Shown piece after piece: positions 43,018 to 52,135 of a DNA stretch of 64,000 nucleotides (positions are counted from its first letter, which is position 1; each line of letters starts with the position of its first letter). The stretch covers positions 1 through 64,000 of the forward strand of contig NZ_JAAZTU010000018.1 of assembly GCF_012395185.1 (NCBI RefSeq), in the 5' to 3' direction. The notes under the pieces were generated by a model. The model was not told the origin of the DNA, made no database searches, and saw only the letters and a program-made list of their open reading frames with translations. This DNA comes from Vibrio aestuarianus. Its GTDB lineage: Bacteria; Pseudomonadota; Gammaproteobacteria; Enterobacterales; Vibrionaceae. The position numbers were made by a program, and so were the translations under genes.

Positions 43018-46000
43018 ATGGATAGTCGTTTAGGTATTTCAGGACGAATAGCAAAAGCATTCCAGAATTCAGCAATGACACCCTTGTTAGCCTTGGTTGG
43101 TTTGCTGATGGGAGTATTCGCTGTAATGGTGACTCCTAAAGAAGAAGAGCCGCAAATTGATGTCACCTTTGCCGATGTTTACATCCCTTTTCCCGGTGCA
43201 TCGCCAGCGGAAGTGGAGAGTTTAGTGACCAACCCTGCCGAGCAGATCATCTCTGAAATCCAAGGAATCGATAAGATTTACTCTTTTTCCCAACCTGATG
43301 GCGCAATGATTGTGGCCATATTTGAAGTTGGAGTACCGCGTAATGAAGCAGTTGTGCGTATTTATAATAAGCTCTATTCAAATAAAGATTGGATGCCAGC
43401 CGGTGTTGGCGTCGGCGAGCCAATCATTAAACCCAAAGGCATTGAAGATGTGCCGATTGTCAGCATTACCTTATCCGATAAGTCAGGGCTTTATGATGCT
43501 CAACAACTCACGCAAGTGGCTCATGGTTTAGAAACCGAGCTTAAGCGGATTGATGGCACACGCGACATTTACACTGTTGGTCGCCAACCTACGATTGTCG
43601 ATGTTCGCTTAGATCCCGTCAAAATGAACAGCTTTGGTATCACGTTAGATCAACTTAATCAGCATTTACCGGCGGCGAATGCCAGTTCAACTATGCTGAA
43701 GTTGACACATGACAATCAGCAGTTTCCGGTTCAGGTAGGTCAGTTTTTAACTCGAGTAGAAGAAATTAAACAATTGGTTGTGGGCCTACATAACAATACG
43801 CCAGTCTATTTGTCTGATGTCGCCACAGTGAACTTAGGTGTTGACACACCGACACAGCATGTTTGGACCAGTGATAAACAAGGTCTTTACCCTGCTGTGA
43901 CATTAGCCATTGCTAAAAAAGGGGGCGAAAATGCGGTGCGAGTCGCTCAAGTTGTAGAAGCGCGCGTTGCTGAGCTAGAGAATCAATTGATACCCAAAGG
44001 TATCAGCGTTGAAATTACCCGTGACTATGGCCAGACCGCTGCTGACAAAAGTAATACCTTAATTGCCAAATTAATTTTTGCCACTACTGCGGTTGTGATT
44101 TTAGTTGTGCTTGCGATGGGCTGGCGTGAAGCGATGGTGGTTGGCATTGCGATTATTGTCACTTTGATGATCACTCTTTTTGCCTCATGGGTATGGGGTT
44201 TTACCCTCAACCGCGTTTCACTCTTTGCGTTGATTTTTTCGATCGGGATTTTGGTTGATGATGCAATTGTCGTGGTGGAAAACATTCACCGACATATGGC
44301 GATGGGCAAGCATAAATTGTCGGAGCTTATCCCAGTTGCGGTTGATGAAGTCGGCGGGCCGACAATTTTAGCGACGCTAACCGTAATTGCCGCGCTTTTA
44401 CCAATGGCCTTTGTTTCTGGGTTAATGGGACCATATATGAGCCCGATTCCGATCAACGCATCGATGGGGATGTTGATCTCTCTAGCGGTTGCGTTTGTGC
44501 TTTCACCATGGCTTGCGGGGAAGTTTCTTAAATCTGCGCCACATCATCCAGAAGGTAAAGCGGCAAGTGGTATTTTCCATCGAATTATGAACCCTTTTGT
44601 GACTTCATCAACGCAGGGGCGTAATCGCTGGTTGTTGCTGATGGGGGTGTTTGCTCTTATCGCTGGGTCAATCTTATTGCCGGTGACCAAAGCCGTGGTA
44701 TTAAAAATGCTGCCTTTTGATAATAAATCTGAGTTTCAAGTGGTACTTGATATGCCAGAGGGGGCATCGCTTGAAAAAACGCAACGAGTGTTGTTTGAAT
44801 TAGGTGCAGTGCTTAATAATGTTCCAGAGGTGAGTGGCTACCAAATTTATGTAGGTACGGCAGCACCAATTAACTTTAATGGTCTTGTTCGTCACTATTT
44901 TATGCGAAACCAAGCCCACCAAGGTGATATTCAAGTTAACCTGCTTGGGCGTAAAGAGCGAGATAAAGACAGTCACACCATTGCAAGCGAAGTTCGCCCA
45001 TTACTTAATGAAGTTGCTCAGCGATTTGGCGGTAAGGTAAAAGTAGTCGAAGTACCACCTGGGCCACCCGTTTGGTCGCCTATCTTGGCTGAAGTATATG
45101 GACCAACACCTGAAATCAGAGCGCAAGCTGCGCGACAATTAAGAGATATTTTTCGTTCAACACCAGACATTGTTGATGTCGATATGTACTTGCCTGAAAT
45201 TCATCAAAAATGGCAAGTGGTGATTGATCGCAGCAAAGCTTCTCACTATCAAGTACCTTATGCATCGATTGTTGATGCATTGGCAACAGCTGTGGGTGGA
45301 AAGCCTGTCACTTACTTGCACAGTGAGCACAGTAAATACCCCATTCCTGTTCAAATTCAAGCGACTGAAACCGCAAAAGTTCGCTTAGAGCAAGTGCTGA
45401 ACATGAAAGTTGGAAGTTTGACGGGGAGTGCATATCCATTATCTGATTTGGTAGTAGTGCGCCAAACGCAAATGGATGACTATATTGTGCATAAAAATCT
45501 GTTACCGATGGTGATGGTTGTTGCTGATATGACCGGTGAAACTGACAGCCCACTGTATGGCATGTTTGAAATGGCACTTAACATGGATGAATTGGGGCTA
45601 CCTGTAGAGCAGTACTATATTCATCAACCAACGGGTTTAAATGGCGTAGAAATTTTCTGGGATGGGGAATGGACCATTACTTATGAAACGTTCCGCGACA
45701 TGGGGATCGCCTACGGTGTAGGAATGATTTTGATCTACTTATTGGTGGTCGCTCAATTTAAATCTTACCTTGTGCCTTTGATTATTATGGCGCCAATCCC
45801 ACTGACCATTATTGGTGTGATGCCTGGGCATGCCATTTTAGGCGCGCAGTTTACCGCCACGTCCATGATTGGGATGATCGCATTGGCAGGAATTATTGTG
45901 CGAAATTCGATTTTGCTGGTGGACTTTATAAACCAACAGGTGGAAGCCGGAATGGAATTTTCAGAAGCGGTGATTCAATCAGCCGCGGTGCGAGCAAAGC

Positions 46001-46179
46001 CGATCATGCTGACTGCGCTAGCGGCAATGATAGGTGCGGTATTCATCCTTGACGATCCCATTTTTAATGGGCTAGCCATCAGCCTTATCTTTGGTATATT
46101 TGTCTCAACGGTGCTGACCTTGCTGGTAATTCCAGTTCTGTACTATGTAGTGATGAAAAAGCGTTTTTGCCCCCATTAG
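43018..46179 (+). CDS. RND efflux pump, inner-membrane subunit
   Basis: A 1053-residue AcrB-type RND transporter with 12 membrane helices and two large periplasmic loops. Family motifs: PFPGASPAEVESLVTNPAE, GILVDDAIVVVENIHRH (proton-relay Asp pair in helix 4) and the C-terminal GIIVRNSILLVDFINQ. It exports small molecules with the preceding adaptor; substrates unknown. The start is just past the stop of the adaptor gene, so translation is coupled; GTG 43009 is an alternative. Context with sulfur-stress genes suggests, but does not show, a link to thiol or electrophile stress. Confidence 0.9.
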   Translation: MDSRLGISGRIAKAFQNSAMTPLLALVGLLMGVFAVMVTPKEEEPQIDVTFADVYIPFPGASPAEVESLVTNPAEQIISEIQGIDKIYSFSQPDGAMIVAIFEVGVPRNEAVVRIYNKLYSNKDWMPAGVGVGEPIIKPKGIEDVPIVSITLSDKSGLYDAQQLTQVAHGLETELKRIDGTRDIYTVGRQPTIVDVRLDPVKMNSFGITLDQLNQHLPAANASSTMLKLTHDNQQFPVQVGQFLTRVEEIKQLVVGLHNNTPVYLSDVATVNLGVDTPTQHVWTSDKQGLYPAVTLAIAKKGGENAVRVAQVVEARVAELENQLIPKGISVEITRDYGQTAADKSNTLIAKLIFATTAVVILVVLAMGWREAMVVGIAIIVTLMITLFASWVWGFTLNRVSLFALIFSIGILVDDAIVVVENIHRHMAMGKHKLSELIPVAVDEVGGPTILATLTVIAALLPMAFVSGLMGPYMSPIPINASMGMLISLAVAFVLSPWLAGKFLKSAPHHPEGKAASGIFHRIMNPFVTSSTQGRNRWLLLMGVFALIAGSILLPVTKAVVLKMLPFDNKSEFQVVLDMPEGASLEKTQRVLFELGAVLNNVPEVSGYQIYVGTAAPINFNGLVRHYFMRNQAHQGDIQVNLLGRKERDKDSHTIASEVRPLLNEVAQRFGGKVKVVEVPPGPPVWSPILAEVYGPTPEIRAQAARQLRDIFRSTPDIVDVDMYLPEIHQKWQVVIDRSKASHYQVPYASIVDALATAVGGKPVTYLHSEHSKYPIPVQIQATETAKVRLEQVLNMKVGSLTGSAYPLSDLVVVRQTQMDDYIVHKNLLPMVMVVADMTGETDSPLYGMFEMALNMDELGLPVEQYYIHQPTGLNGVEIFWDGEWTITYETFRDMGIAYGVGMILIYLLVVAQFKSYLVPLIIMAPIPLTIIGVMPGHAILGAQFTATSMIGMIALAGIIVRNSILLVDFINQQVEAGMEFSEAVIQSAAVRAKPIMLTALAAMIGAVFILDDPIFNGLAISLIFGIFVSTVLTLLVIPVLYYVVMKKRFCPH

Positions 46180-46203
46180 CATGGAATGCGTAATCAAGTC
46201 GTC

Positions 46204-46237
46204 TGCCGCCTTGCTCAATAGTGAGGCGGCATTTTTT
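46204..46237. terminator. Terminator between the RND pump and nuclease genes
   Basis: TGCCGCCT / AGGCGGCA stem with 12-base loop, then T6 on the plus strand. Confidence 0.82.
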
Positions 46238-46240
46238 AGC

Positions 46241-47143
46241 TTAATAATTGATTACACTGGTTATTGGGCAGTGGTCACTCAAGCGGTATTTGAGAATTTG
46301 GGCACTCGGGTAAGTGATCTGTTGGGTTTGCGATGCCTTTAATGAGTGACTGACAATCACATGATCAATCAGAGAGCGAAACTGATGAGTTCGCTGTGGG
46401 TTTTTGTTAGAACGTACCTTGCAAACAGCGGCAGTATCTTGAGTCGCTAGTTGCGGAGGTTGGACTGCTCCATCTGTTATTACCTGCCATAACCAGTCGT
46501 TGGGGTAGGCCAAGTTATGATTGAAATCACCGAGGATGGCATAGGCTTGATTCAACCGCTCTTTTTCTAATAGCCATTGGTTGAGTGCCAGACCTTGTGC
46601 TTTTAAGGTTTTGCAGCTGGTAGAACTCGCTCGAAATTTCCCGCTACAGCCAGCTTTGAGGTGCACCGATAGCAAATGAATTTGTTGTGGGGTATTTGGG
46701 TAAAGCACCACATAGCTCGCGAAGCGAAGTTTATGCTTGTTGTTTGGCGTGAGATTGAGATCGTCAGGATCAGCAAAAGCAATGCCTTGCCGTACAGCAA
46801 AGCCGGTGTATTGATTTTGGTCGTTAAATTGATAACGGCGGTTGCCTTTGCTTGATCGATCAGATATGAGCACATTATATTCCATCCCCACTATGCGCTG
46901 TATTGCCTCTCGGCTATCGACTTCCTGAAATGCCAACACATCGGGTGGGAAATTCGTAAAATGGTGCTGTAGAGCGGAGAAATCTTGTTCACTTCGTTGT
47001 GACTCGGCAATGTTTGTCGACGGCGTCAGCGACAACCATTCAATATTCCATGTTGCTAATTTGAGACTTTGTGCCCATCCACAAAAAGAGATCGTAAAAA
47101 GTATTCCTGCCGTTAAAACAGGTCGAATTTTTGATTTTTTCAT
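46241..47143 (-). CDS. Secreted endonuclease/exonuclease/phosphatase-family protein
   Basis: A 300-residue exported member of the DNase I-like EEP superfamily. Signal peptide (about 24 residues ending GWA-QSL). Catalytic residues: Asn in LATWNIEWL, Glu in AFQEVDS, His in LSVHLKAGC, Asp-x-Asn in AILGDFNHN and the terminal SDHCPI. Four Cys suggest disulfides, fitting periplasmic or extracellular location. Could degrade extracellular DNA; substrate not provable from sequence. Confidence 0.82.
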   Translation of the reverse strand: MKKSKIRPVLTAGILFTISFCGWAQSLKLATWNIEWLSLTPSTNIAESQRSEQDFSALQHHFTNFPPDVLAFQEVDSREAIQRIVGMEYNVLISDRSSKGNRRYQFNDQNQYTGFAVRQGIAFADPDDLNLTPNNKHKLRFASYVVLYPNTPQQIHLLSVHLKAGCSGKFRASSTSCKTLKAQGLALNQWLLEKERLNQAYAILGDFNHNLAYPNDWLWQVITDGAVQPPQLATQDTAAVCKVRSNKNPQRTHQFRSLIDHVIVSHSLKASQTQQITYPSAQILKYRLSDHCPITSVINY

Positions 47144-47300
47144 ACGAATATTTTGTCTGCCTCATCTAAGCCTTTAGCCTAGCAGGTTTTGTGAAAATTC
47201 AAGAAAAAAATCAAGCAAAATTGCAATTTTCATCGTTTCTTTTGTAAGTGAGAAGTAACGCTCTAAGATCGAATTGATCTTGTTCGATGCTCGTTATTTG

Positions 47301-47314
47301 TTGATCTAAATCAA
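47301..47314. promoter_or_regulatory. FNR box of nrdDG
   Basis: TTGATCTAAATCAA is a perfect TTGAT-N4-ATCAA match, 120 bases before the nrdD start. Confidence 0.85.
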
Positions 47315-47345
47315 TACGCTGGACTAGTCGTTCTCGTTAAATACG

Positions 47346-47361
47346 CCACAACATATTGTGT
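47346..47361. promoter_or_regulatory. NrdR box 1
   Basis: Matches the NrdR consensus ACACAATATATTGTGT at 14 of 16 positions. Confidence 0.75.
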
Positions 47362-47376
47362 CAGTCGGATAATAAA

Positions 47377-47392
47377 CTGCTCTATATAGTGT
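47377..47392. promoter_or_regulatory. NrdR box 2
   Basis: Weaker match (10 of 16) but exactly 31 bases from box 1, the three-turn spacing usual for paired NrdR sites. Confidence 0.65.
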
Positions 47393-47433
47393 ATTTGTGG
47401 ATAAGTCTGTGGGTATGCTCGGGGTAAGGAGAA

Positions 47434-49557
47434 ATGGTGAAACCTATCGTAATCAAACGTGACGGATCGAGAGCCCCGTTCAACCGTGATCGCATTCAAT
47501 CTGCTGTTGAAAGTGCTGCCGAGCATATCGACAAAGAGATTGCTATTTATGCGTTAAATGTTGCTCTAGCGGTTGAAATAAAGCTCAAAGATTACGATGA
47601 AGTCCATATCGCTGAAATTCAGACTCTGGTAGAGAACGAGCTAATGCAAGGTCCTTATAAAGCATTAGCTCGTTCATACATTGAATACCGCCATGATCGT
47701 GATATCGCACGTGAAAAACAGAGTGCTTTAACACAAGAAATTGAAGGCTTGATTGAAGAAAGCAACGCAGATTTGCTCAATGAGAATGCCAACAAAGACG
47801 GTAAAGTGATCCCAACGCAACGTGACTTATTAGCGGGCATTGTGGCTAAGCACTACGCCAAAACGCGCATTTTACCTCGTGATATAGTGCAGGCTCATGA
47901 CGAAGGCGATATTCACTATCACGATCTTGATTACGCACCATTTTTCCCAATGTTCAACTGCATGCTGATCGATTTAAAAGGGATGCTAACCCACGGCTTT
48001 AAAATGGGTAATGCAGAAATTGACACCCCAAAATCGATTTCGACGGCAACGGCGGTGACTGCGCAAATTATTGCTCAAGTGGCAAGTCACATTTATGGTG
48101 GCACGACCATCAACCGTATTGATGAAGTGCTTGAACCGTATGTGATCACCAGTTACGAAAAACATTTAGAAATCGCCAAAGAGTGGGATATCCATAATCC
48201 TGAAGATTTTGCTATTTCACGTACTGAAAAAGAGTGTTACGACGCATTCCAATCCCTTGAGTACGAAGTCAATACACTACATACCGCGAACGGGCAAACA
48301 CCGTTTGTTACTTTCGGTTTTGGTTTAGGGACGAGCTGGGCATCAAAACTGATCCAGCAATCGATTCTTAAAAATCGCATTGCGGGTTTAGGCAAAAATC
48401 GCAAAACCGCAGTGTTCCCTAAATTGGTCTTTGCTATCAAAGACGGCTTAAACCACAAAGCGGAAGATCCAAATTACGACATCAAACAATTAGCTCTAGA
48501 GTGCGCGACTAAGCGTATGTACCCAGATATTTTGAACTACGATAAAGTGGTTGAAGTGACAGGTTCATTCAAAACCCCAATGGGTTGTCGCAGTTTCTTG
48601 AATACTTACGAAGAAAATGGTGAGTTACTCCACGAAGGGCGCAACAACTTAGGCGTGGTTAGCATGAACTTACCACGTATCGCGCTAAAAGCGGGTGGCG
48701 ATGTGACCAAATTCTACGCATTGTTGGATGAAAAACTAAAACTTGCTCGTCGTGCACTTGAAACGCGTATTAGCCGTCTTGAAAAAGTGAAAGCACGAGT
48801 TGCGCCAATCCTATATATGGAAGGGGCGTGTGGTGTGCGCTTGAAAGCTGATGATTCTATTGCGGATATTTTCAAAAATGGTCGCGCTTCAATCTCACTA
48901 GGTTATATCGGTGTTCATGAAACTATCACCGCATTGTTTGGTCAGCAGAAGCATGTGTATGACGATAGTGAATTGCGCGAGCAGGCGTTAAATATCATTA
49001 AACACTTAAAAGATGCCGTAGAGTTGTGGACTGAAGAAACCGGTTATGCATTTAGCTTGTACGGCACGCCTAGTGAAAACCTTTGTAGCCGTTTCTGCCG
49101 TATTGATGCTAAAGAGTTTGGTGTTATTGAAGGGGTCACAGACAAAGGCTATTACACCAACAGCTTCCACTTAGATGTTCAGAAGAAAGTAAACCCGTAC
49201 GATAAAATTGACTTTGAGATGCCTTACCCAGACATTTCTAGTGGTGGATTTATCTGTTATGGCGAGTTTCCGAACATGCAGAGAAACGTGGAAGCGTTGG
49301 AAAATGTGTGGGATTACAGCTATAGCCGCGTGCCTTATTACGGTACAAATACGCCTATCGATGAATGCTATGAATGTGGTTATACCGGTGAGTTTGAATG
49401 TACAAGCAAAGGTTTCACTTGCCCTAAATGTGGTAACCATGATTCCTCTAAAGTATCGGTGACTCGTCGAGTGTGCGGTTACTTGGGTAGCCCAGATGCA
49501 CGCCCATTTAACTTCGGTAAGCAAGAAGAAGTTAAACGACGCGTGAAGCATCTGTAA
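47434..49557 (+). CDS. nrdD: Anaerobic ribonucleoside-triphosphate reductase
   Basis: Class III ribonucleotide reductase catalytic subunit, 707 residues, making dNTPs without oxygen. N-terminal ATP-cone (VIKRDGSRAPFNRDRIQSAV), the large glycyl-radical barrel, a C-terminal zinc ribbon CYECG...CPKCG and the glycyl radical region RRVCGYLGSPDARPFN. AAGGAG precedes the ATG. NrdR and FNR sites upstream indicate control by dNTP/ATP status and by oxygen. Its activase nrdG follows 21 bases later. Confidence 0.95.
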   Translation: MVKPIVIKRDGSRAPFNRDRIQSAVESAAEHIDKEIAIYALNVALAVEIKLKDYDEVHIAEIQTLVENELMQGPYKALARSYIEYRHDRDIAREKQSALTQEIEGLIEESNADLLNENANKDGKVIPTQRDLLAGIVAKHYAKTRILPRDIVQAHDEGDIHYHDLDYAPFFPMFNCMLIDLKGMLTHGFKMGNAEIDTPKSISTATAVTAQIIAQVASHIYGGTTINRIDEVLEPYVITSYEKHLEIAKEWDIHNPEDFAISRTEKECYDAFQSLEYEVNTLHTANGQTPFVTFGFGLGTSWASKLIQQSILKNRIAGLGKNRKTAVFPKLVFAIKDGLNHKAEDPNYDIKQLALECATKRMYPDILNYDKVVEVTGSFKTPMGCRSFLNTYEENGELLHEGRNNLGVVSMNLPRIALKAGGDVTKFYALLDEKLKLARRALETRISRLEKVKARVAPILYMEGACGVRLKADDSIADIFKNGRASISLGYIGVHETITALFGQQKHVYDDSELREQALNIIKHLKDAVELWTEETGYAFSLYGTPSENLCSRFCRIDAKEFGVIEGVTDKGYYTNSFHLDVQKKVNPYDKIDFEMPYPDISSGGFICYGEFPNMQRNVEALENVWDYSYSRVPYYGTNTPIDECYECGYTGEFECTSKGFTCPKCGNHDSSKVSVTRRVCGYLGSPDARPFNFGKQEEVKRRVKHL

Positions 49558-49578
49558 TACTGGGTCAGTGAGATTTCA

Positions 49579-50046
49579 ATGCATTATCATCAATATCACC
49601 CGATTGACGTAGTCAATGGCCCAGGGACACGCTGCACGCTGTTTGTCTCTGGGTGTGAACATCAATGTAAGGGGTGTTATAACCAAGGAACGTGGTCTTT
49701 GCGATCTGGTCATACTTATTGTGCGGCATTAGAAGATCAAATCATTGCTGATCTCAACGATACTCGCATTAAACGTCGCGGGTTGTCATTGTCTGGCGGA
49801 GACCCACTGCATCCACAAAATGTCGCTTCCATATTACACTTGGTTAAGCGAGTTAAAGCTGAATGTCAGGGTAAAGATATCTGGCTATGGACCGGCTACA
49901 CGTTAAATGAACTCAGTAATGAACAGCAGCAAGTCATTGAATATATTGATGTATTAGTCGATGGTAAATTTGAACAAGATAAAGCCGATCCAAGCTTGGA
50001 ATGGCGTGGTAGTTCCAATCAAATAATCCACCAATTTAGACTGTAA
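49579..50046 (+). CDS. nrdG: Anaerobic ribonucleotide reductase activating protein
   Basis: Radical-SAM activase of 155 residues that installs the glycyl radical on NrdD. The [4Fe-4S] motif is GCEHQCKGCYN (Cx3Cx2C) after GPGTRCTLFVSG; LSGGDPL binds SAM. Normal length, same operon as nrdD. Confidence 0.95.
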   Translation: MHYHQYHPIDVVNGPGTRCTLFVSGCEHQCKGCYNQGTWSLRSGHTYCAALEDQIIADLNDTRIKRRGLSLSGGDPLHPQNVASILHLVKRVKAECQGKDIWLWTGYTLNELSNEQQQVIEYIDVLVDGKFEQDKADPSLEWRGSSNQIIHQFRL

Positions 50047-50108
50047 AAATTCTGTATCTAGTGTTAACGTGAAGGTCATTGCTTGAATTTCAAAGGGTTG
50101 TGACTTTC

Positions 50109-51290
50109 ATGTTTTCACACTTACCAACACCAACACTTGATCCAATACTTTCATTATCCGTTGCATATCGTAACGATCCTCGCGCTGAAAAGGTTGACCT
50201 AGGCATTGGCGTTTATCGCAATAGCCAAGGTGAAACGCCAATCATGCGTTCAATCGCTAAGGCGCAAGACATTGTTGTCGCTACACAAACCACCAAAGCT
50301 TATGTTGGACTTGCTGGCTGCGAAGAATTTAACCAAAGCATGGTTAATTTGCTGCTTTCAGGAACATCGGCGATGGATCGCGTAGCTGCAATTCAAACTC
50401 CTGGAGCCAGCGGTGCGCTGAGAATGCTTGGCGATCTCATGCGTATTGCTCAGCCTGAAACTACAATATGGATCACCGATCCTAGTTATGTGAACCACAA
50501 ACCTGTAATGGAAGCCGCTGGCCTGAAAGTGAGATACTATGCTTACTTCAGCCGTGATACTAAACAAGTAGATACCGCACGTATGCTTGAAGATTTAGCA
50601 CAAGCAGGGCCAAAAGATGTGGTGCTTTTACATGGTTGTTGCCATAACCCAACAGGTGCTGATATCGATTTTGCTGCATGGCAAGAAATTACTAAGCTTG
50701 CGCAAAAGAACGGATTTATTCCGTTTGTTGATATTGCATACCAAGGTTTTGGCGATGGTTTAGAAGAAGATGCTCAAGGTCTTCGCTATATGGCTGATAA
50801 CATAGAAGAAATGTTGATTACTACTTCATGTTCGAAAAACTTTGGCTTGTATCGTGAACGGACGGGAGCGGCCATTGTTGTGGGTAAAAATGCGCAAGAT
50901 GTGGCGAATGCAAAAGGCAAACTTCTGACGCTAGCGCGTTCCACGTACACCATGCCACCAGACCATGGCGCAGCATTGGTGAAAACGATTTTGCAAAATC
51001 AAGAGTTAACTGCAATTTGGAAGCAAGAGTTAAGTGAAATGCAGCAGCGTTTGTTAAACCTGCGTAAAACCTTGTGTAATCAATTGAGAAATCAACATAA
51101 TACTTCACAATTCGACTTTATCGAAAGTCACAAGGGCATGTTTACTGTGCTAGGCTTTACTGTAGACCAGATGACTCAGCTACGTGAGCAATATGGTATT
51201 TATGGGGTGGGGGATGGTCGAATTAATATTGCAGGTCTATCTGAAAAACACATTCCTTATGTAGCAGAAGCGATAGTAAACATCTCTTAA
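50109..51290 (+). CDS. Aromatic/aspartate aminotransferase
   Basis: PLP-dependent class I aminotransferase of 393 residues, similar to TyrB/AspC. The PLP lysine is in TTSCSKNFGLYRERTGA (about residue 246); other sites are YVGLAGCEEF, HGCCHNPTGAD and FVDIAYQGFGDG. It transfers amino groups between aspartate or aromatic amino acids and 2-oxoglutarate. ATG 50109 matches the family opening (FSHLP...DPILSL); a longer frame from 50079 adds unrelated residues. Own transcription unit after nrdG. Confidence 0.9.
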   Translation: MFSHLPTPTLDPILSLSVAYRNDPRAEKVDLGIGVYRNSQGETPIMRSIAKAQDIVVATQTTKAYVGLAGCEEFNQSMVNLLLSGTSAMDRVAAIQTPGASGALRMLGDLMRIAQPETTIWITDPSYVNHKPVMEAAGLKVRYYAYFSRDTKQVDTARMLEDLAQAGPKDVVLLHGCCHNPTGADIDFAAWQEITKLAQKNGFIPFVDIAYQGFGDGLEEDAQGLRYMADNIEEMLITTSCSKNFGLYRERTGAAIVVGKNAQDVANAKGKLLTLARSTYTMPPDHGAALVKTILQNQELTAIWKQELSEMQQRLLNLRKTLCNQLRNQHNTSQFDFIESHKGMFTVLGFTVDQMTQLREQYGIYGVGDGRINIAGLSEKHIPYVAEAIVNIS

Positions 51291-51318
51291 ATTTTTATCA
51301 GTTTGATTAGGTGAATGA

Positions 51319-51942
51319 ATGAAACAGCAATGGAAAGTTATTGTTCCTTTAATGCTCAGTGGCAGTTTAATGGCGTGTAGTACTACTAGCCAAATACCCG
51401 TTGAACCGGAGCAAAAACCTAAAGTTGAACAACCCAAACCAGAAACTGAACAGCAAACGAAACCGGCTGAAAAGCCGGTCGAAAAACCAGCGATTGTCCT
51501 CAAGGCGAAAAAAACGTCAGATGGCAAGTTGATTCTGGGTGAAAAAGAGTGGGTGTATGTCCCTGGCTTAAACGAAAATTTCAGAGCGCGTGTTGATACA
51601 GGGGCGACGACTTCTTCAATCAGTGCGGTTGATGTTGTTAACTTTGAGCGCGACGGGAAAGATTGGGTTAAGTTCAGAATTGAGCATGATAATGTTAAAA
51701 GTGACGAGATCAGCTTACCAGTTGAGCGTTGGGTGAATATTCGTCAATCTAGTGCTGAAGGTACACAACAGCGTGCCGTAGTAGTGGCATGGATAGAAAT
51801 CGGTGATCTTAAAGAGAGAACGGAATTTACATTGGCCGACCGCACTCACTTAACATTTCCGTTGTTATTGGGACGCAGCTTCTTTAAGGATGTTGCCGTT
51901 GTTGATGTAAGCCGTAAATACGTCCAGGACAAGCATAAGTAA
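51319..51942 (+). CDS. Retropepsin-like (RimK/Zn-protease family) lipoprotein
   Basis: A 207-residue lipoprotein (lipobox LMACSTT) with a Pro/Glu/Lys-rich linker (about 22-65) and then a pepsin-like domain of the PF05618 type, annotated historically as ATP-dependent zinc protease. The DTGATTSS motif (about residue 95) has the aspartic-protease D-T/S-G signature and LLLGRSFF is the usual C-terminal hydrophobic-Gly. Enzymatic activity is uncertain. Located 28 bases after the aminotransferase gene; followed by a terminator. Confidence 0.82.
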   Translation: MKQQWKVIVPLMLSGSLMACSTTSQIPVEPEQKPKVEQPKPETEQQTKPAEKPVEKPAIVLKAKKTSDGKLILGEKEWVYVPGLNENFRARVDTGATTSSISAVDVVNFERDGKDWVKFRIEHDNVKSDEISLPVERWVNIRQSSAEGTQQRAVVVAWIEIGDLKERTEFTLADRTHLTFPLLLGRSFFKDVAVVDVSRKYVQDKHK

Positions 51943-51978
51943 CGACTTATTTTCTGTCTTATTAACGCATTAAATAGA

Positions 51979-52003
51979 CCAGCACTCTGTTGCTGGTTTT
52001 TTT
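51979..52003 (+). terminator. Terminator after the retropepsin-like gene
   Basis: CCAGCA / TGCTGG stem and seven T. Confidence 0.85.
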
Positions 52004-52032
52004 ATTACGTAATGAAAGTGAGTTACAGATAT

Positions 52033-52064
52033 AAAAAAGCCAGTGAAAGGAGCAATTCACTGGC
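52033..52064 (-). terminator. Terminator of the fru operon
   Basis: GCCAGTGAA / TTCACTGGC stem, T-run on the minus strand. Confidence 0.85.
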
Positions 52065-52135
52065 AAGTTAGTTGAGGGGGACTAAGAAAAAAGAAGTGAG
52101 CAGCATGCTGCTCACAGGTTTAAATTTTATTGTTT

